A stretch of 64,000 nt of DNA from Diabrotica undecimpunctata (lineage: Eukaryota; Arthropoda; Insecta; Coleoptera; Chrysomelidae), in NCBI RefSeq assembly GCF_040954645.1, contig NC_092807.1:3100001-3164000 (forward strand), in the 5' to 3' direction. Shown piece after piece: positions 35,101 to 42,544 of this stretch; positions within the stretch are counted from its first letter, which is position 1, and the number at the start of each line of letters is the position of its first letter. Position numbers and translations under genes: made by a program. The notes under the pieces are model-generated. The model was not told where the DNA came from and did no database searches. It saw only the letters and a program-made list of their open reading frames with translations.

Positions 35101-36019
35101 TTTAGTTTCTGATTGTATAGAAATATTAATGGTAATTGCAGCTTTGTTATGTTTCTTTTTGAGAATAATGTTCAGTTTGTTTGGTTTGGGTAAAAATTGT
35201 ATCCAGACATTATAGATCGGCGCTCAAAGGATGTTATGCATTGCTGAAGACTAGGAGGTATAGATATTTTCCTTTGATAAACTTAATCATGCCATCTGCG
35301 TAAAAAAGAATGTTATTAATGTACACATCTATATACAGAGAAGAGTTTTACTGTCATCATTGCATGTGGTTGTCTTTTTAAAGACAAGGCACATGCCATG
35401 ATTTTTCTGACGGATATTCTCAAGTTAAAGTCGTCACAGGAACGCAACTCAGTAACATTGGCAATATCATTCTAAATTCGTCTACTTTAAAATGTATAAT
35501 ATATGTCTGAATTGTCAATATAAATGAGTTAGATAAAATTAAATTATTAGAAGAATTTTTCACCAAGTAACAAAAAACAAAATTTGTTAATTTATTAATA
35601 TTTTGTATTTTGATATAATGAATGAGCCACATAAATTGTGGCTCATTCCCAATAGAAATTGGAAATTATATTAAGATGCCACGAGAAATTAGCTTCAAAA
35701 CAATACTGAGATAAGGAGGAATCGATATTTATAATTTTCTGCTTTAAACCCTAATATTACCAATAAATCACAACGTTTAATAAATACACTCCAAAATATT
35801 CTTTTATTGGATGGAAAGTTTTAAAATACCAACTTTCATTCCTGTTAAACAGCCAAATAAACAAAAATATCTACCAAACACAAGCAAAAGTCTATTTTTA
35901 GAAAAGAATTTGAGCCCTACCGTTCCAGCAAACGGACTTTTCGCAGCAGTACCATCGGTCAAATACACTTGAGAGGCTTCCAGGGCCAACTGGCCCCAAA
36001 CGTCGGGGGACACGTCCAT
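23006..36019 (-). CDS. F-box/leucine-rich-repeat protein, complete gene in eight exons
   Basis: Predicted substrate adaptor of an SCF ubiquitin ligase: the F-box binds Skp1 and the repeats pick the substrate (family knowledge). Coding exons on the minus strand: 35921-36019, 33562-33963, 30418-30651, 30204-30309, 29772-29980, 27642-27802, 25157-25360, 23006-23141. All have GT donors and AG acceptors. Split codons at three junctions match, and the sum is 1551 bases, i.e. 516 residues plus stop. The F-box is residues 34-75 (IEKLPDKVLLHIFSYL, MARVCRRWR). Leucine-rich repeats follow, e.g. LKSATPNLRVINLYGI, LECLAVNYCNKVTGSTLK, LQELDITATDLS and LERLELRWDP. The C-terminus is DGRYYEVVKANFERAD to LIFN. 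No stops or shifts are seen, so it is probably functional. The introns are full of TEs. I do not assign an ortholog name. Confidence 0.9.
23315..25123 (-). mobile_element. Mariner-like transposon with long terminal inverted repeats
   Basis: TA duplications at 23313-23314 and 25124-25125. Both ends start CAGTGTGTCCGTAAAGTATG, and the inverted match continues with differences for about 200 bp (23315-23522 against about 24833-25123, the right arm being longer through small insertions). Length 1809 bp. It sits in intron 7 of the F-box gene, in gene-sense orientation, with its right end 33 bp from the exon 7 donor. Confidence 0.9.
23594..24674 (-). pseudogene. Mariner-superfamily transposase, lightly damaged
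   Basis: Begins MNLSVKQKIEILMMIGYGDK at 24674 (helix-turn-helix), then SKIEKKFRETGTVENTRKSG. Catalytic-core blocks: WFQQDGVPPHYAVDVRRYL (second Asp) and ARSPDLNPLDYFMWDHLK (third Asp). Spacing between these is about 41 residues when read across the frameshift near 23850, resembling the DD41D group; the shift makes that count uncertain. One in-frame stop lies near 24573. Ends FEHSR stop at 23594. About 350 residues expected. Damage is limited to these two lesions as far as I can see. Confidence 0.85.
25157..25360 (-). CDS. F-box/LRR gene, exon 7
   Basis: Acceptor ATGTTTTAG; the first base completes a Lys codon, then ILVMGTQERLGVN ... KCLKLKCLCL. Donor GTAAGT at 25156, only 33 bp from the end of a mariner-like transposon. 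Confidence 0.9.
25460..25740 (+). pseudogene. Dumpy-like EGF/DPY module fragment
   Basis: Plus-strand codons read NADPRISINPCGPNAQCAVL then, after small gaps, RGCM, and from about 25586 NPYEPNPNPCGYSSYCD, LREPICFYPVGTNENHF and RNCIEP. Alternating NPCGPxxxC and NPF/xRNC..P blocks are the signature of the giant extracellular protein Dumpy (EGF plus DPY modules). Missing cysteines and a stop at about 25721 make it non-functional. It lies antisense in intron 6 of the F-box gene. Confidence 0.6.
25786..26000 (-). mobile_element. RTE-like LINE 3' end
   Basis: Minus codons include ELFRAAVNRVRIVMMISNLR near 25800-25860, the same C-terminus as 7150-7256, and SKEENLS/GKKYSLLQL-like codons above it with an internal deletion. 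Tail CTTCTTC-type at the left. Inserted between the two dumpy-like fragments. Confidence 0.65.
26001..26377. other. Intron 6 sequence, nothing identified
   Basis: A small hairpin-like pair, CTCTGGTAATTAT and ATAATTGCCAGAG, near 26230-26263. No gene supported. Confidence 0.4.
26378..27175 (+). mobile_element. LINE fragment (RT palm to C-terminus) split by another LINE
   Basis: Codons GMDIPINKPHPFTFSFADGQ (26430-26490; FADG in place of the FADD box), then DIEFM at 26526. After the nested insert LTTLHREYSKWGLEV resumes in phase at 26715. Later QVEKFKYLDVVVDEEG, IGALNSIWT and GDGDWERE. Same family as 27900-29169, more decayed. Confidence 0.7.
26527..26714 (+). mobile_element. Nested LINE 3' tail with 9-bp target duplication
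   Basis: GAGTTTATG at 26518-26526 and GAGTTAATG at 26706-26714 flank codons RGRPPMRCTDDLKRTAGKNW and LEEAYVQMWT plus a GAAGAAGAAG tail. Removing it restores the host LINE frame. Confidence 0.75.
27185..27570 (+). pseudogene. Second dumpy-like EGF/DPY module fragment
   Basis: Codons read SGNPYNDCRLQSAAPYIQ then SPCGPSAQCNN, and after a frame change SACRGYECIVDDNYPTNKAC, GPGACGIH and AERHHPVYTCVYGLTGNP. These are consecutive Dumpy-type modules with stops near 27295 and 27458. Together with 25460-25740 it may be one ancient fragment later split by LINEs. Confidence 0.6.
27642..27802 (-). CDS. F-box/LRR gene, exon 6
   Basis: Acceptor TTTTTTCTAG, 53 codons plus two bases: IALDLDSSDNLTEEAI, LGLSGMTHITDSLW, SVLPILTNA. 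Donor GTAAGT. A LINE sits about 85 bp upstream of the acceptor. Confidence 0.87.
27900..29169 (+). mobile_element. 5'-truncated LINE with 13-bp target duplication
   Basis: TACATATTGCATA at 27887-27899 and 29170-29182. Codons start in the RT fingers (SVGRLYGKIIKEKLE), continue with QAGFTVGKSCLDHTYTLEQL, FVDLKKAYDSIPR, GLLQGCATSPTLF and the catalytic LSFADDQVVIAQ, then the thumb FKYLGTII, and end GRPRRSFRDEIDEA to stop 29142-29144. One frameshift near 28630 separates two long open parts, so the copy is young. It lies in intron 5 of the F-box gene, antisense. Clade not assigned. Confidence 0.88.
29183..29399. other. Intron 5 sequence, nothing identified
   Basis: Plain AT-rich intron. Confidence 0.5.
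29400..29690 (+). mobile_element. Possible LINE C-terminal remnant
   Basis: Codons with shifts resemble a LINE end: RRPKTKMK, then MKTLVGKSLHEAVHMAQDR, then a Thr/Arg-rich end. Weak and without boundaries. Confidence 0.35.
29772..29980 (-). CDS. F-box/LRR gene, exon 5
   Basis: Acceptor GTGTTTTAG; two bases finish the split codon, then 69 codons (LQSDYLMQVEWEKCS ... GTSRNL). Donor GTAAGT. Confidence 0.88.
30204..30309 (-). CDS. F-box/LRR gene, exon 4
   Basis: 106 bases between acceptor TTTTTTAG and donor GTAAGT. Encodes LECLAVNYCNKVTGSTLK and on to LLMNGT. The last base starts a codon finished in exon 5. Intron 3 is only 108 bp. Confidence 0.88.
30418..30651 (-). CDS. F-box/LRR gene, exon 3
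   Basis: Acceptor CTTACAG, 78 codons beginning VIFMEGFMRKIYNF. Includes an acidic VEEEEEEIYEV run. Ends SSNCIQ before donor GTTGGT. Confidence 0.9.
30720..32720 (+). mobile_element. R1-like LINE in F-box intron 2
   Basis: Codons include YWWRANIEELRDKC (near 30740), ALDALKT then RSIGLDQIPPEAVKGL (linker to RT), EAWRTSRVVLLSKTG, CIEKLYERMLRRRI, GFCNGKSIIDAI, LLLFDARNAFNTLQW (31640), DVIPQGSVLGP (31797), FAFADDLAVLIVA (31892, catalytic FADD), RLDYSLLTQVLTGHGC and a terminal zinc knuckle CLYCEYSDTVTHIMLEC (32552). The set fits R1-type elements. Many stops. Antisense to the F-box gene. Confidence 0.8.
31137..31266 (+). mobile_element. RTE-like LINE tail nested in the R1-like LINE
   Basis: AAGACAAGTAG (31126-31136) and AAGACACGTAG (31256-31266) flank codons WLKDLRRLFDR and EIFQAAVSKTIIAK plus GAAGAAGAAG. 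Removing it rejoins the R1-like frame from ALDALKT to RSIGLDQ. Confidence 0.75.
32721..33149 (+). other. LINE 3' flank and intron sequence
   Basis: A perfect short hairpin, GGGAGAATACC / GGTATTCTCCC, lies near 32780-32805. No gene supported. Confidence 0.4.
33150..33515 (+). mobile_element. LINE 3' end with (GAT)n-like tail
   Basis: Codons LEIKKLYNHNYIVQKIKFQHLR, then a decayed arginine-rich end and WKKVAQSAKGL-like codons, then ATGATGATGACG...GATGATGATGAC. Fits a LINE C-terminus and tail; 45 bp left of the exon 2 donor. Confidence 0.6.
33562..33963 (-). CDS. F-box/LRR gene, exon 2 (F-box)
   Basis: Acceptor ...CACATTTTAG, 134 codons, donor GTAAGT. Encodes the F-box and the first repeats up to LKYLCICLSE. 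Confidence 0.9.
34090..35030 (+). mobile_element. RTE-like LINE endonuclease region in intron 1
   Basis: Codons AKVGASKTSSTVGPFGLGHR, NDRGDTFEILAEANQLVIKN, FKLHPRKLYT, SDHVPVVGNFKVRM, KKYDDRKLKDPNV, then a K/E-rich linker to VEDKKKVWEEYLEKLFYDLR. These are APE-type endonuclease blocks and the RT linker. Stops near 34282, 34314 and later. Antisense to the gene. Confidence 0.75.
35040..35410 (-). mobile_element. Jockey-like RT fragment in intron 1
   Basis: Minus codons read LFSVYIDVYINNILFYADGM (YADG in place of YADD, near 35300) and, in another frame, LTSHINLLGMIFDERLPWK. Decayed RT palm and thumb. Confidence 0.55.
35431..35900. other. AT-rich intron 1 sequence, nothing identified
   Basis: No supported feature. 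Confidence 0.5.
35921..36019 (-). CDS. F-box/LRR gene, exon 1 (start codon)
   Basis: ATG at 36019-36017, 33 codons (MDVSPDVWGQLALEASQ...), ending on a whole codon before donor GTAGGG. The upstream flank is unusually GC-rich, consistent with a promoter-side exon. Confidence 0.85.
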
Positions 36020-36180
36020 TTTTTCGGCACAATTTACTCAAATTTTGGGAAAAACGCGGTGGAAGCTCGCAGGAATGTCAAGCAGCCGAACAAAGTTGGC
36101 GCAACTTACACACTTGGCACATCTCGCCGGTTATAAATAGTGAAACGAACGCCGCTGTTACAATATTTTGGGACTTTTTA
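36020..36180 (-). promoter_or_regulatory. Probable promoter side of the F-box/LRR gene
   Basis: Locally GC-rich block (CGCGG, GCCGG and similar) directly upstream of the start codon in otherwise AT-rich DNA. A TATTTATAA-like sequence lies near 36131-36140 on the minus strand, but its role is uncertain. No start site can be fixed from sequence alone. Confidence 0.35.
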
Positions 36181-36409
36181 GATCAAGGTGCAGGTCGACG
36201 GCAGCTTTGGATTGGAAAAGGTGGGGATTTTTCGGTTTTTTCGGGTGTTGGTAAAGTGTTTGATGGGTAGACGAGATGTCTAGTGTGGAGGATTTTCCGA
36301 AATGTATTCGTCATCAATAAGGAGACAAGGCGTTGCAAAATATAAGATGTGGAAAAGCCTAGTCACTGTATTTTAACTGTTTAATTCTAAATATCTCTAT
36401 ATTTAGAAT

Positions 36410-36610
36410 TAAGAAGTTATTTTGGTTGGTAGATGCGCTTAAAAGAATGGGAGTACACATTGCTTGCATTCAAGAAATGAAGTGGAAAGGACAAAGGGCG
36501 AAATAAATAGGTCAACGATACAAATTCTGTTATATAGAGAAATGGAAGAAAACTTAGTACAAAAAAGTTGACGAATTTTCGACTGTTATGAGTTAGATAT
36601 GAAATCTTTG
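36410..36610 (+). mobile_element. LINE endonuclease N-terminal scrap
   Basis: Codons LVDALKRMGVHIACIQEMKW KG-type resemble the start of an APE-type endonuclease (IACxQExKW). Short, with a stop near 36507. Confidence 0.5.
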
Positions 36611-37073
36611 ACCTAAACGGTCCGTTGTTCCGAGAAAGTTAATGGTAAATTCTCCCAATATTTAAGCACTGTCAAGGACAAGCAAGAATACGGTTTTAAT
36701 ATTCATTTAAAAAAATATATAATTATTAGTGCAAAAAAAAAGAAAAGTACAAATTCTGTTGTTTCTAAATTGTAATAATAAGTATTTACTGATAAAATAA
36801 TAACATAAGAAAATGAAAAAATAACAGTGTAATTAAGAATTATATCCATACTCATAATCACTGCTTATACTGCTCGTTGCAAGATATTTCAGATTTAATC
36901 TTCTAGTTATAGTTGTATACAGGGTCGGACTTATATACTGATACATTTTATCAAAGTTACAGCAATCCCACAAAGTAAAAGAAAAATACGTATAAGTAAT
37001 ACTTTTGTATTAAAATATATATTTAACATAGTGAAAAAATACAAAAAAACAATTTTAAACTTAACTATCGTCT
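36611..37073. other. AT-rich intergenic sequence, nothing identified
   Basis: No supported feature. Confidence 0.5.
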
Positions 37074-37984
37074 ACATTCCCTCGGACTGGAACATAGTAC
37101 TAGTGATTCGTCTATTATGTATGCTTGGTATCAACAAGATGTGCCAAGTTTTGGTGATGATGATAAAAAGGCAATGAGCATGCTATATGGACAAACAGAA
37201 GCTCCCTCTTCGATACCAACAACAACACCAGTTACGCAAACAATTTCGCAAACCAGGAGCTATGTACCGAAAACACCTGCACTAAAAAACAGGGCCTATT
37301 CGCCAAAAACACCTGCAATTAAAAACATATGTCTAATTCAGTATCCCGATTTCATCTTTCTAGCTACATCTCCACAATTTCCAAATTATCAAATGTACGT
37401 TGGATCTGACCCGTATATATGGAAGTTTGATTTAAATGAGATGCGCCTTCCAAAACATCCTGATTATCTCATTAATTACCGATTATCTCCCCAAAGAGTT
37501 GAGGTCTACGCACGTTTCACATGTTTTTCAAAATTCCGAGGGACACTTAGTATCTATAAGCAATAATCAGTATTACGCTGCATCTTTCCCAAATTTAAAA
37601 ATTCAAAAACGTTTTATGTTTCCTTCTATACCTGCGAGAACCAAAATAAATGCCTTGTTTCAAACAAACAGCGGCCAAACGTATTTATTATACAATGAAA
37701 ATTCTTATACTGAATTTAATGAAGCTGGAGATGTCTTAAACCGTGGACCAATAAATTATCTCTTCCCCGGACTACCAGATAAAATAACATCAGCATTCCG
37801 CTACACGGATGAGTTTATTTACTTTTTCCAGAACAATACCTATTATAAGTATAGCGAATACACACGTAAAGTTGTAGCAGCAGGAACGTTTAGCTGGGAA
37901 CTTTTTGGAATACCCTGCCCTGACGACGGCCTATTAAAACAATTAAAAACTTTGTTAAACAAAATTGTAACTATATACGAATAA
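37074..37984 (+). pseudogene. Matrix-metalloproteinase-like pseudogene (active-site end, hinge, hemopexin)
   Basis: The first codons carry the second half of the zinc site and the Met-turn of a matrixin: HSLGLEHSTSDSSIMYAW. The upstream His-Glu of HExxH and the rest of the catalytic domain are missing. Then QQDVPSFGDDDKKAMSMLYG, a Thr/Pro-rich hinge with two PKTPAxKN repeats, and a hemopexin-like domain (QYPDFIFLATSPQF, ITSAFRYTDEFIYFF, NNTYYKYSEYTRKV). A frameshift near 37530 joins two frames, and TAA is at 37982-37984. AATAAA overlaps the stop. No introns are visible over 900 bp, and known matrixin genes usually have introns here, so a processed copy is possible, although no poly(A) tract is seen. 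Confidence 0.75.
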
Positions 37985-38059
37985 AGGTTGCTGTGTTCAT
38001 TCTTAATGGTTGTTTTATTTAAATTCCATTACTCTATGTATGTCAAGCGACGTCTTGAC

Positions 38060-38545
38060 TGACACATAACTGTCACGTCCTGCGTCGAATGTCACGTCCT
38101 GCGTCGAATGTCACGTGACATTTCACGTTCTGCGTCTAATGTCACGTTCTGCGTCGACGTTCTCTCTTAGGCACTGTACGGAAAAGAAGAAGAATGTTCG
38201 AACGTTGACATGGCTTCGAACGCTTTTGATACCCCACAAAATCAGGCCCAACGAAGACACGTTTTAGTGCCCATTTGGCAATGCCGCCATCTTTGTTTTT
38301 TGTCTCAACGTACTCCGCGTCTCCTCCCCGTTCCAACGAGCCCTCGTACGTCACGATCGGACCAATAGAAAAGAAGATACCTAATCGGTATCTACCTAAT
38401 TTCGGCATGCTCCGATGCGCACGGCACATACTGCGTTCAACCCCATTTTTTATCCCCTTTCCAACGAGCCCTCGTACGTCATCCTACGTTAAGCCGTTTG
38501 GCACTTACGACCGGGGGTTGCGATTTTAGGGGTTGCGATTTAGGG
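38060..38545. repeat. GC-rich block with short tandem and direct repeats
   Basis: A 19-bp unit, TGTCACGTCCTGCGTCGAA, is repeated at 38071-38089 and 38090-38108, then three partial copies to about 38160. A 23-bp block containing CCAACGAGCCCTCGTACGTC occurs twice (near 38330 and 38460). GGGGTTGCGATTTTA-type steps repeat three times at 38513-38550. Base composition differs sharply from the flanks. Function unknown; it may be the end of a DNA transposon. Confidence 0.6.
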
Positions 38546-39175
38546 GTTGCGCTCATACTCCTATAGCATATCTACTTAAGTCGGTATCACTATCATCGCT
38601 ATCGTTTAAATCTATAACTACTCCATTTAAAATGTTTTGGAAATATAAGTATTTTTCTTCTAGTTTTTTGACATGCTCTATACACTTTTTCCAATTATCC
38701 GCTGTAATATTATTACATTCGGTCTTAATTAAATCTACAACAGTCGAAATTGATTTAGGAGTATTATTATTTTTCCACACATTACTTTTTAATTAAAACC
38801 ACAACAATTCTATTGGATTCAATACACAATAGTAAGGAGGCAATCTTAATACTTTATGGCCATAATTCTCAGCTAGACTGTCGATAACATAATTTTTTTT
38901 ACATTTAACCAATTTTAATAGTTCTACAAGTAGGTTTTTGTGTAAGAATCCATAACATATATTTAATGTTTTGATAAACATTCTTGAATTTCAGCTTTGT
39001 TTGAATTAGTGTTTGGAATTTTACCCTTTAGTCTACAATGATACAGAGCATTATCCAAAATAATAACGGTATTTCTTTTTAATTTAGGTAGTAATTGCTG
39101 CTTAAACCACTTTTCAAACAAAGTATTGTCCATATCTTGATAATAATCAAAGCGACAATCAGTTACACTCTTAGC
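38545..39175 (-). pseudogene. IS630/Tc1-type transposase fragment, second copy
   Basis: Minus codons: FEKWFKQQLLPKLKRNTVII and LDNALYHCRLKG (second catalytic Asp, near 39060), VIDSLAENYGHKVLRLPPYY, then LNPIELLWF (third acidic residue). After a break NNTPKSISTVVDLIKTEC and the acidic C-terminus NDSDDSDTDLS to a stop at 38553. Same family as 40821-42161; the N-terminal half is missing. Confidence 0.75.
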
Positions 39176-39184
39176 AGAGTAGTA

Positions 39185-39545
39185 TCGGTAAAGAAGTGAA
39201 AGGCAGAATTTACAACACAGTCATCAGACCAATTATGATATACGCGGTATGAGGCAAAAAGGATGTTAGAAACAACAAAGATGAAAAATTGATGGTAAAA
39301 AACTATGGGACAGAGCTAGAAGGACAGATATATGACGTATATGCAAGGTGAAGAACATCAAGAACTGGGTAAGAAATAGAAGAGTAGAATGGAACGATCA
39401 TATAAGCCGAATGACAACAAATAGAGTAGTAAGGACGGCAAAAGATGGTTCCCCAATAGGAAGACGATCATTAGGAAGACAACTTACTGGAGGCACATTG
39501 GAAAAGAGACAGATGTCTGCTTGAAAAAGAAGAACATATTAGATA
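39185..39545 (+). mobile_element. LINE 3' end
   Basis: Codons GRIYNTVIRPIMIYAV, WNDHISRMTT and SPIGRRSLGRQ match the family at 11952-12500 and 59402-59769. Frames broken. Tail AAGAAGAA near 39525. Confidence 0.65.
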
Positions 39546-39739
39546 TAGGCATAACCTATTGTACCAGTTTCTGTTACATATAGTACGTAGAGAAATAAAA
39601 ATTTGTATCTAGTGTCACTCGAATTCTTTACGTACTACAAAGACACTCCAAATAATACAGTCTAATTAACAACCTCAAAGAATAAAGGCGAGATAAGTTT
39701 GTAACAGATTTAAAAGCACGTGGAAACACGTAGATTACT
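39546..39739. other. Spacer, nothing identified
   Basis: No supported feature. Confidence 0.5.
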
Positions 39740-40330
39740 CTCTATTTCTTTCTGGTATGCCCTTGTGTTAGTAATCGCAGTCTATGATTTTTAGTCCTTG
39801 TTACCAGATTTCTACTTTCCTTCTTTACGTTCAAGACTATTTTCGCTCTTACCATTCGATGGTCACTTCCGGTTTAAAATTGATTTAACATAGTTGCGTT
39901 TTGAACAGCGCCTTTTTTATTGGTAAATATAAAGTCAATTTCGTTCTTGTTTAAGCCATCCTGTGATTGGCAAGTCCACTTTCTTTGGATTTTTTTTAAT
40001 TGAGTGTTCATGACATACGGCCGGTCTGTGTTGTAGAATAAATTTTATAAGAGGTGTTATATATGTATAGAAAAGTGTTAGTGAATTTTGTACAGGATAA
40101 AGAAGTGTTAAATGTTGTTTGTGTATGCTCCTCAAGTTGGTGTATGTATGTAGGAATGAAAGAAAAGCATTCTATGATCAATTACCAACCGAGGTAGGAG
40201 TCATAATATCTTTGGCTTCTTCTATCAACTCTATAGTAACTTCTACGTGGCTATGTAATTTTTTATTTACTGTTATGTGGTCTATAATCGATTTCCATCT
40301 TCAAGCACTCCATGTTTATTTATAATTTTA
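39740..40330 (-). mobile_element. LINE endonuclease fragment
   Basis: Minus codons near 39790-40010 read NEIDFIFTNKKGAVQNATML, GSDHRMVRAKIVLNVKKESR, the D/N and SDH blocks of an APE-type endonuclease. More decayed codons extend to about 40330. Confidence 0.65.
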
Positions 40331-40820
40331 TAAATATCCTTATTTGTAGAGAATGCGTTTCTAATTTAAAGAACAACTTTGATATATACGAGTATAACAA
40401 ATACATAACACTTAATGAAAAGAACATGATATGTCTTAAATAAATTAGAAAACTGAGATATAAACTTCTAGCATCTATAGTTTATTTTTATGAACGAGAG
40501 AGTAATTAGCATAATTTTAACTGGTAGCTCCGACCACTCCATGGGCGTGCTCAAGATTAATTGAAAAATTACTTTGAATAATTGTAAAAAATAAATGAAT
40601 TATTTCAGTGTTATAAAGTGTTATGTGTATGTAAACAAAAGTGACCTCTTTTATCACACACTTTATTAGAACTGACTGGCCTACATTAAAAAGGGGTTTT
40701 AAAAAATTCACATTTTTTTTAATTTTTAAAAATTACAAAAGAGAAAAAGAGTTTTTAAAACCGTCTAAGGTATGTTAAATAGATGAATAAAAATATTAAT
40801 ATAAAACTTACAGCTACTTG
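40331..40820. other. AT-rich sequence, nothing identified
   Basis: May hold the left end of the transposon that encodes the following gene, but I could not match terminal inverted repeats. Confidence 0.4.
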
Positions 40821-42161
40821 TTACAAATCCAAATCAGATTCAGAAGATGAACTTTCAGAATCAAGATTTATAATAACTGGCTCGATCATTTTATCAGTAA
40901 TATTGTCCAGCTTCCACATTTTTTCCTCTTCTTTAATAGTGTGATTTACTGCCTTTTCCCAGTTTTCAGGTTTTACATTATTTACGGCCTCCAAAAACAA
41001 CTGTTTAACATCATGAATTTTAAAAGTGGTATTTTTTCTTGAAACTTCACTCTTTATCTGTGCCCATACCAGTTCAATCGGGTTTAATTCACAATGATAT
41101 GGTGGGGATCTAAGTACTGTCATTCCACGATTTTTGGCAATTTCATCAATTTCGTATTTTTTAAATTTTTCTTTATGAAGGGCACACAACGAATAAAGTT
41201 CCTTTCTTATAGATCCGGGATGGTACGTAACATTTTTTGAACTCAGCCAATTCTGCAAGTCTTTTTTTAACCACTTGGTTGTGGGCAGTCCTTCTATAAG
41301 TCTGGAGTGATAACTTGCATTATCCATTACTATTACACAGTTCTTAGGAAGAAGATCTATCATTTGTTCGAACCATTCTTGAAAGACATCAGCGTTCATG
41401 TCTTCATGGTAGTCACCGGTACGAGTTGATTCAAAAGTTAATAAACCACCTTCAACAAAACCGTCTGAACTGCCAATGTGTACTATTATCAGCCTGCGTC
41501 CCTTTCCTGATGGTGGGTTTAAACCAGTAGATAAGTTATTTACAAAAGCGTGCCTTTGACTTGTAACAGTTTCATCCTGCCAAAATTTATTTGGTGTATG
41601 ACCCTCGTTGATCCATGTTTCATCAAGATAAAATATTTTTCTTTTTTGGTTTCTCATTTCCTTTATGGTTCTTAGAAAATGTCTTCTCCATATGACAATA
41701 TCGCTTCTTTCTAATAAAATAGACTTTCTGGGATTCTTTTTCCAGCGGAAGCCTATTTCTTTTAAAAGTTTCCATAACGTACTTCGACTCATTTCTGGGT
41801 AATCCTTATCATCTCGAACTGAGACAAGAACTTTATCCAATGTTGGAAATTCTTGTCTAAAGAAGAATTCATGCACTTTCCGTCGAAGTCCTTCTTTAAA
41901 ATGATATTCTATTTGAAATTTTGGTTTCCCTGGAGCATTACGTGGCATTTGAAAACTACTACATTTCTCTTCTTTAATAACTTTGTAAATCGTAGATTTC
42001 CCAACACCAAGTGTACTGCTAACTAAATCAACGGTCTCATCAACACTTTCACATAAACGTTAGTCTGTAAATGATTTAAAACAATTAAATATTAATGTTT
42101 TTTCATTAACTGTTAGAGGACCAATTTTTCGGCGTTTACACGGCACTTCCAAATTTTCCAT
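40821..42161 (-). pseudogene. IS630/Tc1/mariner transposase with DD82E spacing, one stop
   Basis: ATG at 42161-42159 opens MENLEVPCKRRKIGPLTV and a helix-turn-helix (LGVGKSTIYKVIKEEK). A single in-frame TAA lies at residue 34 (about 42060); after it the frame stays open for about 410 residues to the stop. Downstream ATG at 41948 gives 375 residues. Catalytic blocks: FYLDETWINEGH (first Asp), VIVMDNASYHS (second Asp), CELNPIELVWAQIK (Glu). The count between second Asp and Glu is 82 residues, against 34 in Tc1, because of an extra stretch rich in K and E. From memory this matches the DD82E family called Sailor. The C-terminus is acidic and serine-rich. It may be translated from 41948 if that ATG is used, but the DNA-binding half would be missing. 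Confidence 0.85.
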
Positions 42162-42400
42162 AACACTAGTATACACAATAAACTGCACCTTGCAACTGAA
42201 GTACCTACTTTTAGTGAACTGTTAAGAATTTTGAATACGCCACTTGGACCTTCCTATATACAAAATGGAAAAACCCACTATCACATTTTCTGTGGAATAA
42301 GTTTAGAAGGTAATTATCTAGTCAATTACTGTCGTAGATTCCTGGAATTAAAGAATTAAATGTTTGATTGTTGAAACCTTTACTTCGTGGAATGCACTCA
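42162..42400. other. Transposon flank, ends not located
   Basis: No inverted match to the sequence left of 40821 was found by eye. Confidence 0.4.
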
Positions 42401-42408
42401 TTTCAGAT

Positions 42409-42544
42409 CAAATAAAACGTTTTATTTTATCTAAAGAATTAAACTTTATTTTGCAAATAGGCAAAGAATTAAACTTTATTTTGCAAATAGATAAAATAAA
42501 ACGTTTTATTTTATCTAAAGAATTAAACTTTATTTTGCAAATAG
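42409..42544. repeat. 28-bp tandem repeats with a 30-bp perfect palindrome
   Basis: AAAGAATTAAACTTTATTTT occurs three times (about 42433, 42463, 42517), each followed by GCAAATAG. Between copies, 42488-42517 is a perfect palindrome centred on ACGT with A/T-only arms flanked by TAG/CTA. A half copy of the palindrome is at 42411-42432. Confidence 0.9.

Noticed and set aside
36131..36140. TATA box of the F-box gene
   Set aside because: Only a weak TATTTATAA-like match in AT-rich DNA; kept as a remark in the promoter entry, not as a site.
38142..38529. Frames on both strands in the GC-rich block
   Set aside because: Produced by GC-rich repeats; no domain and no conservation between repeats at protein level.
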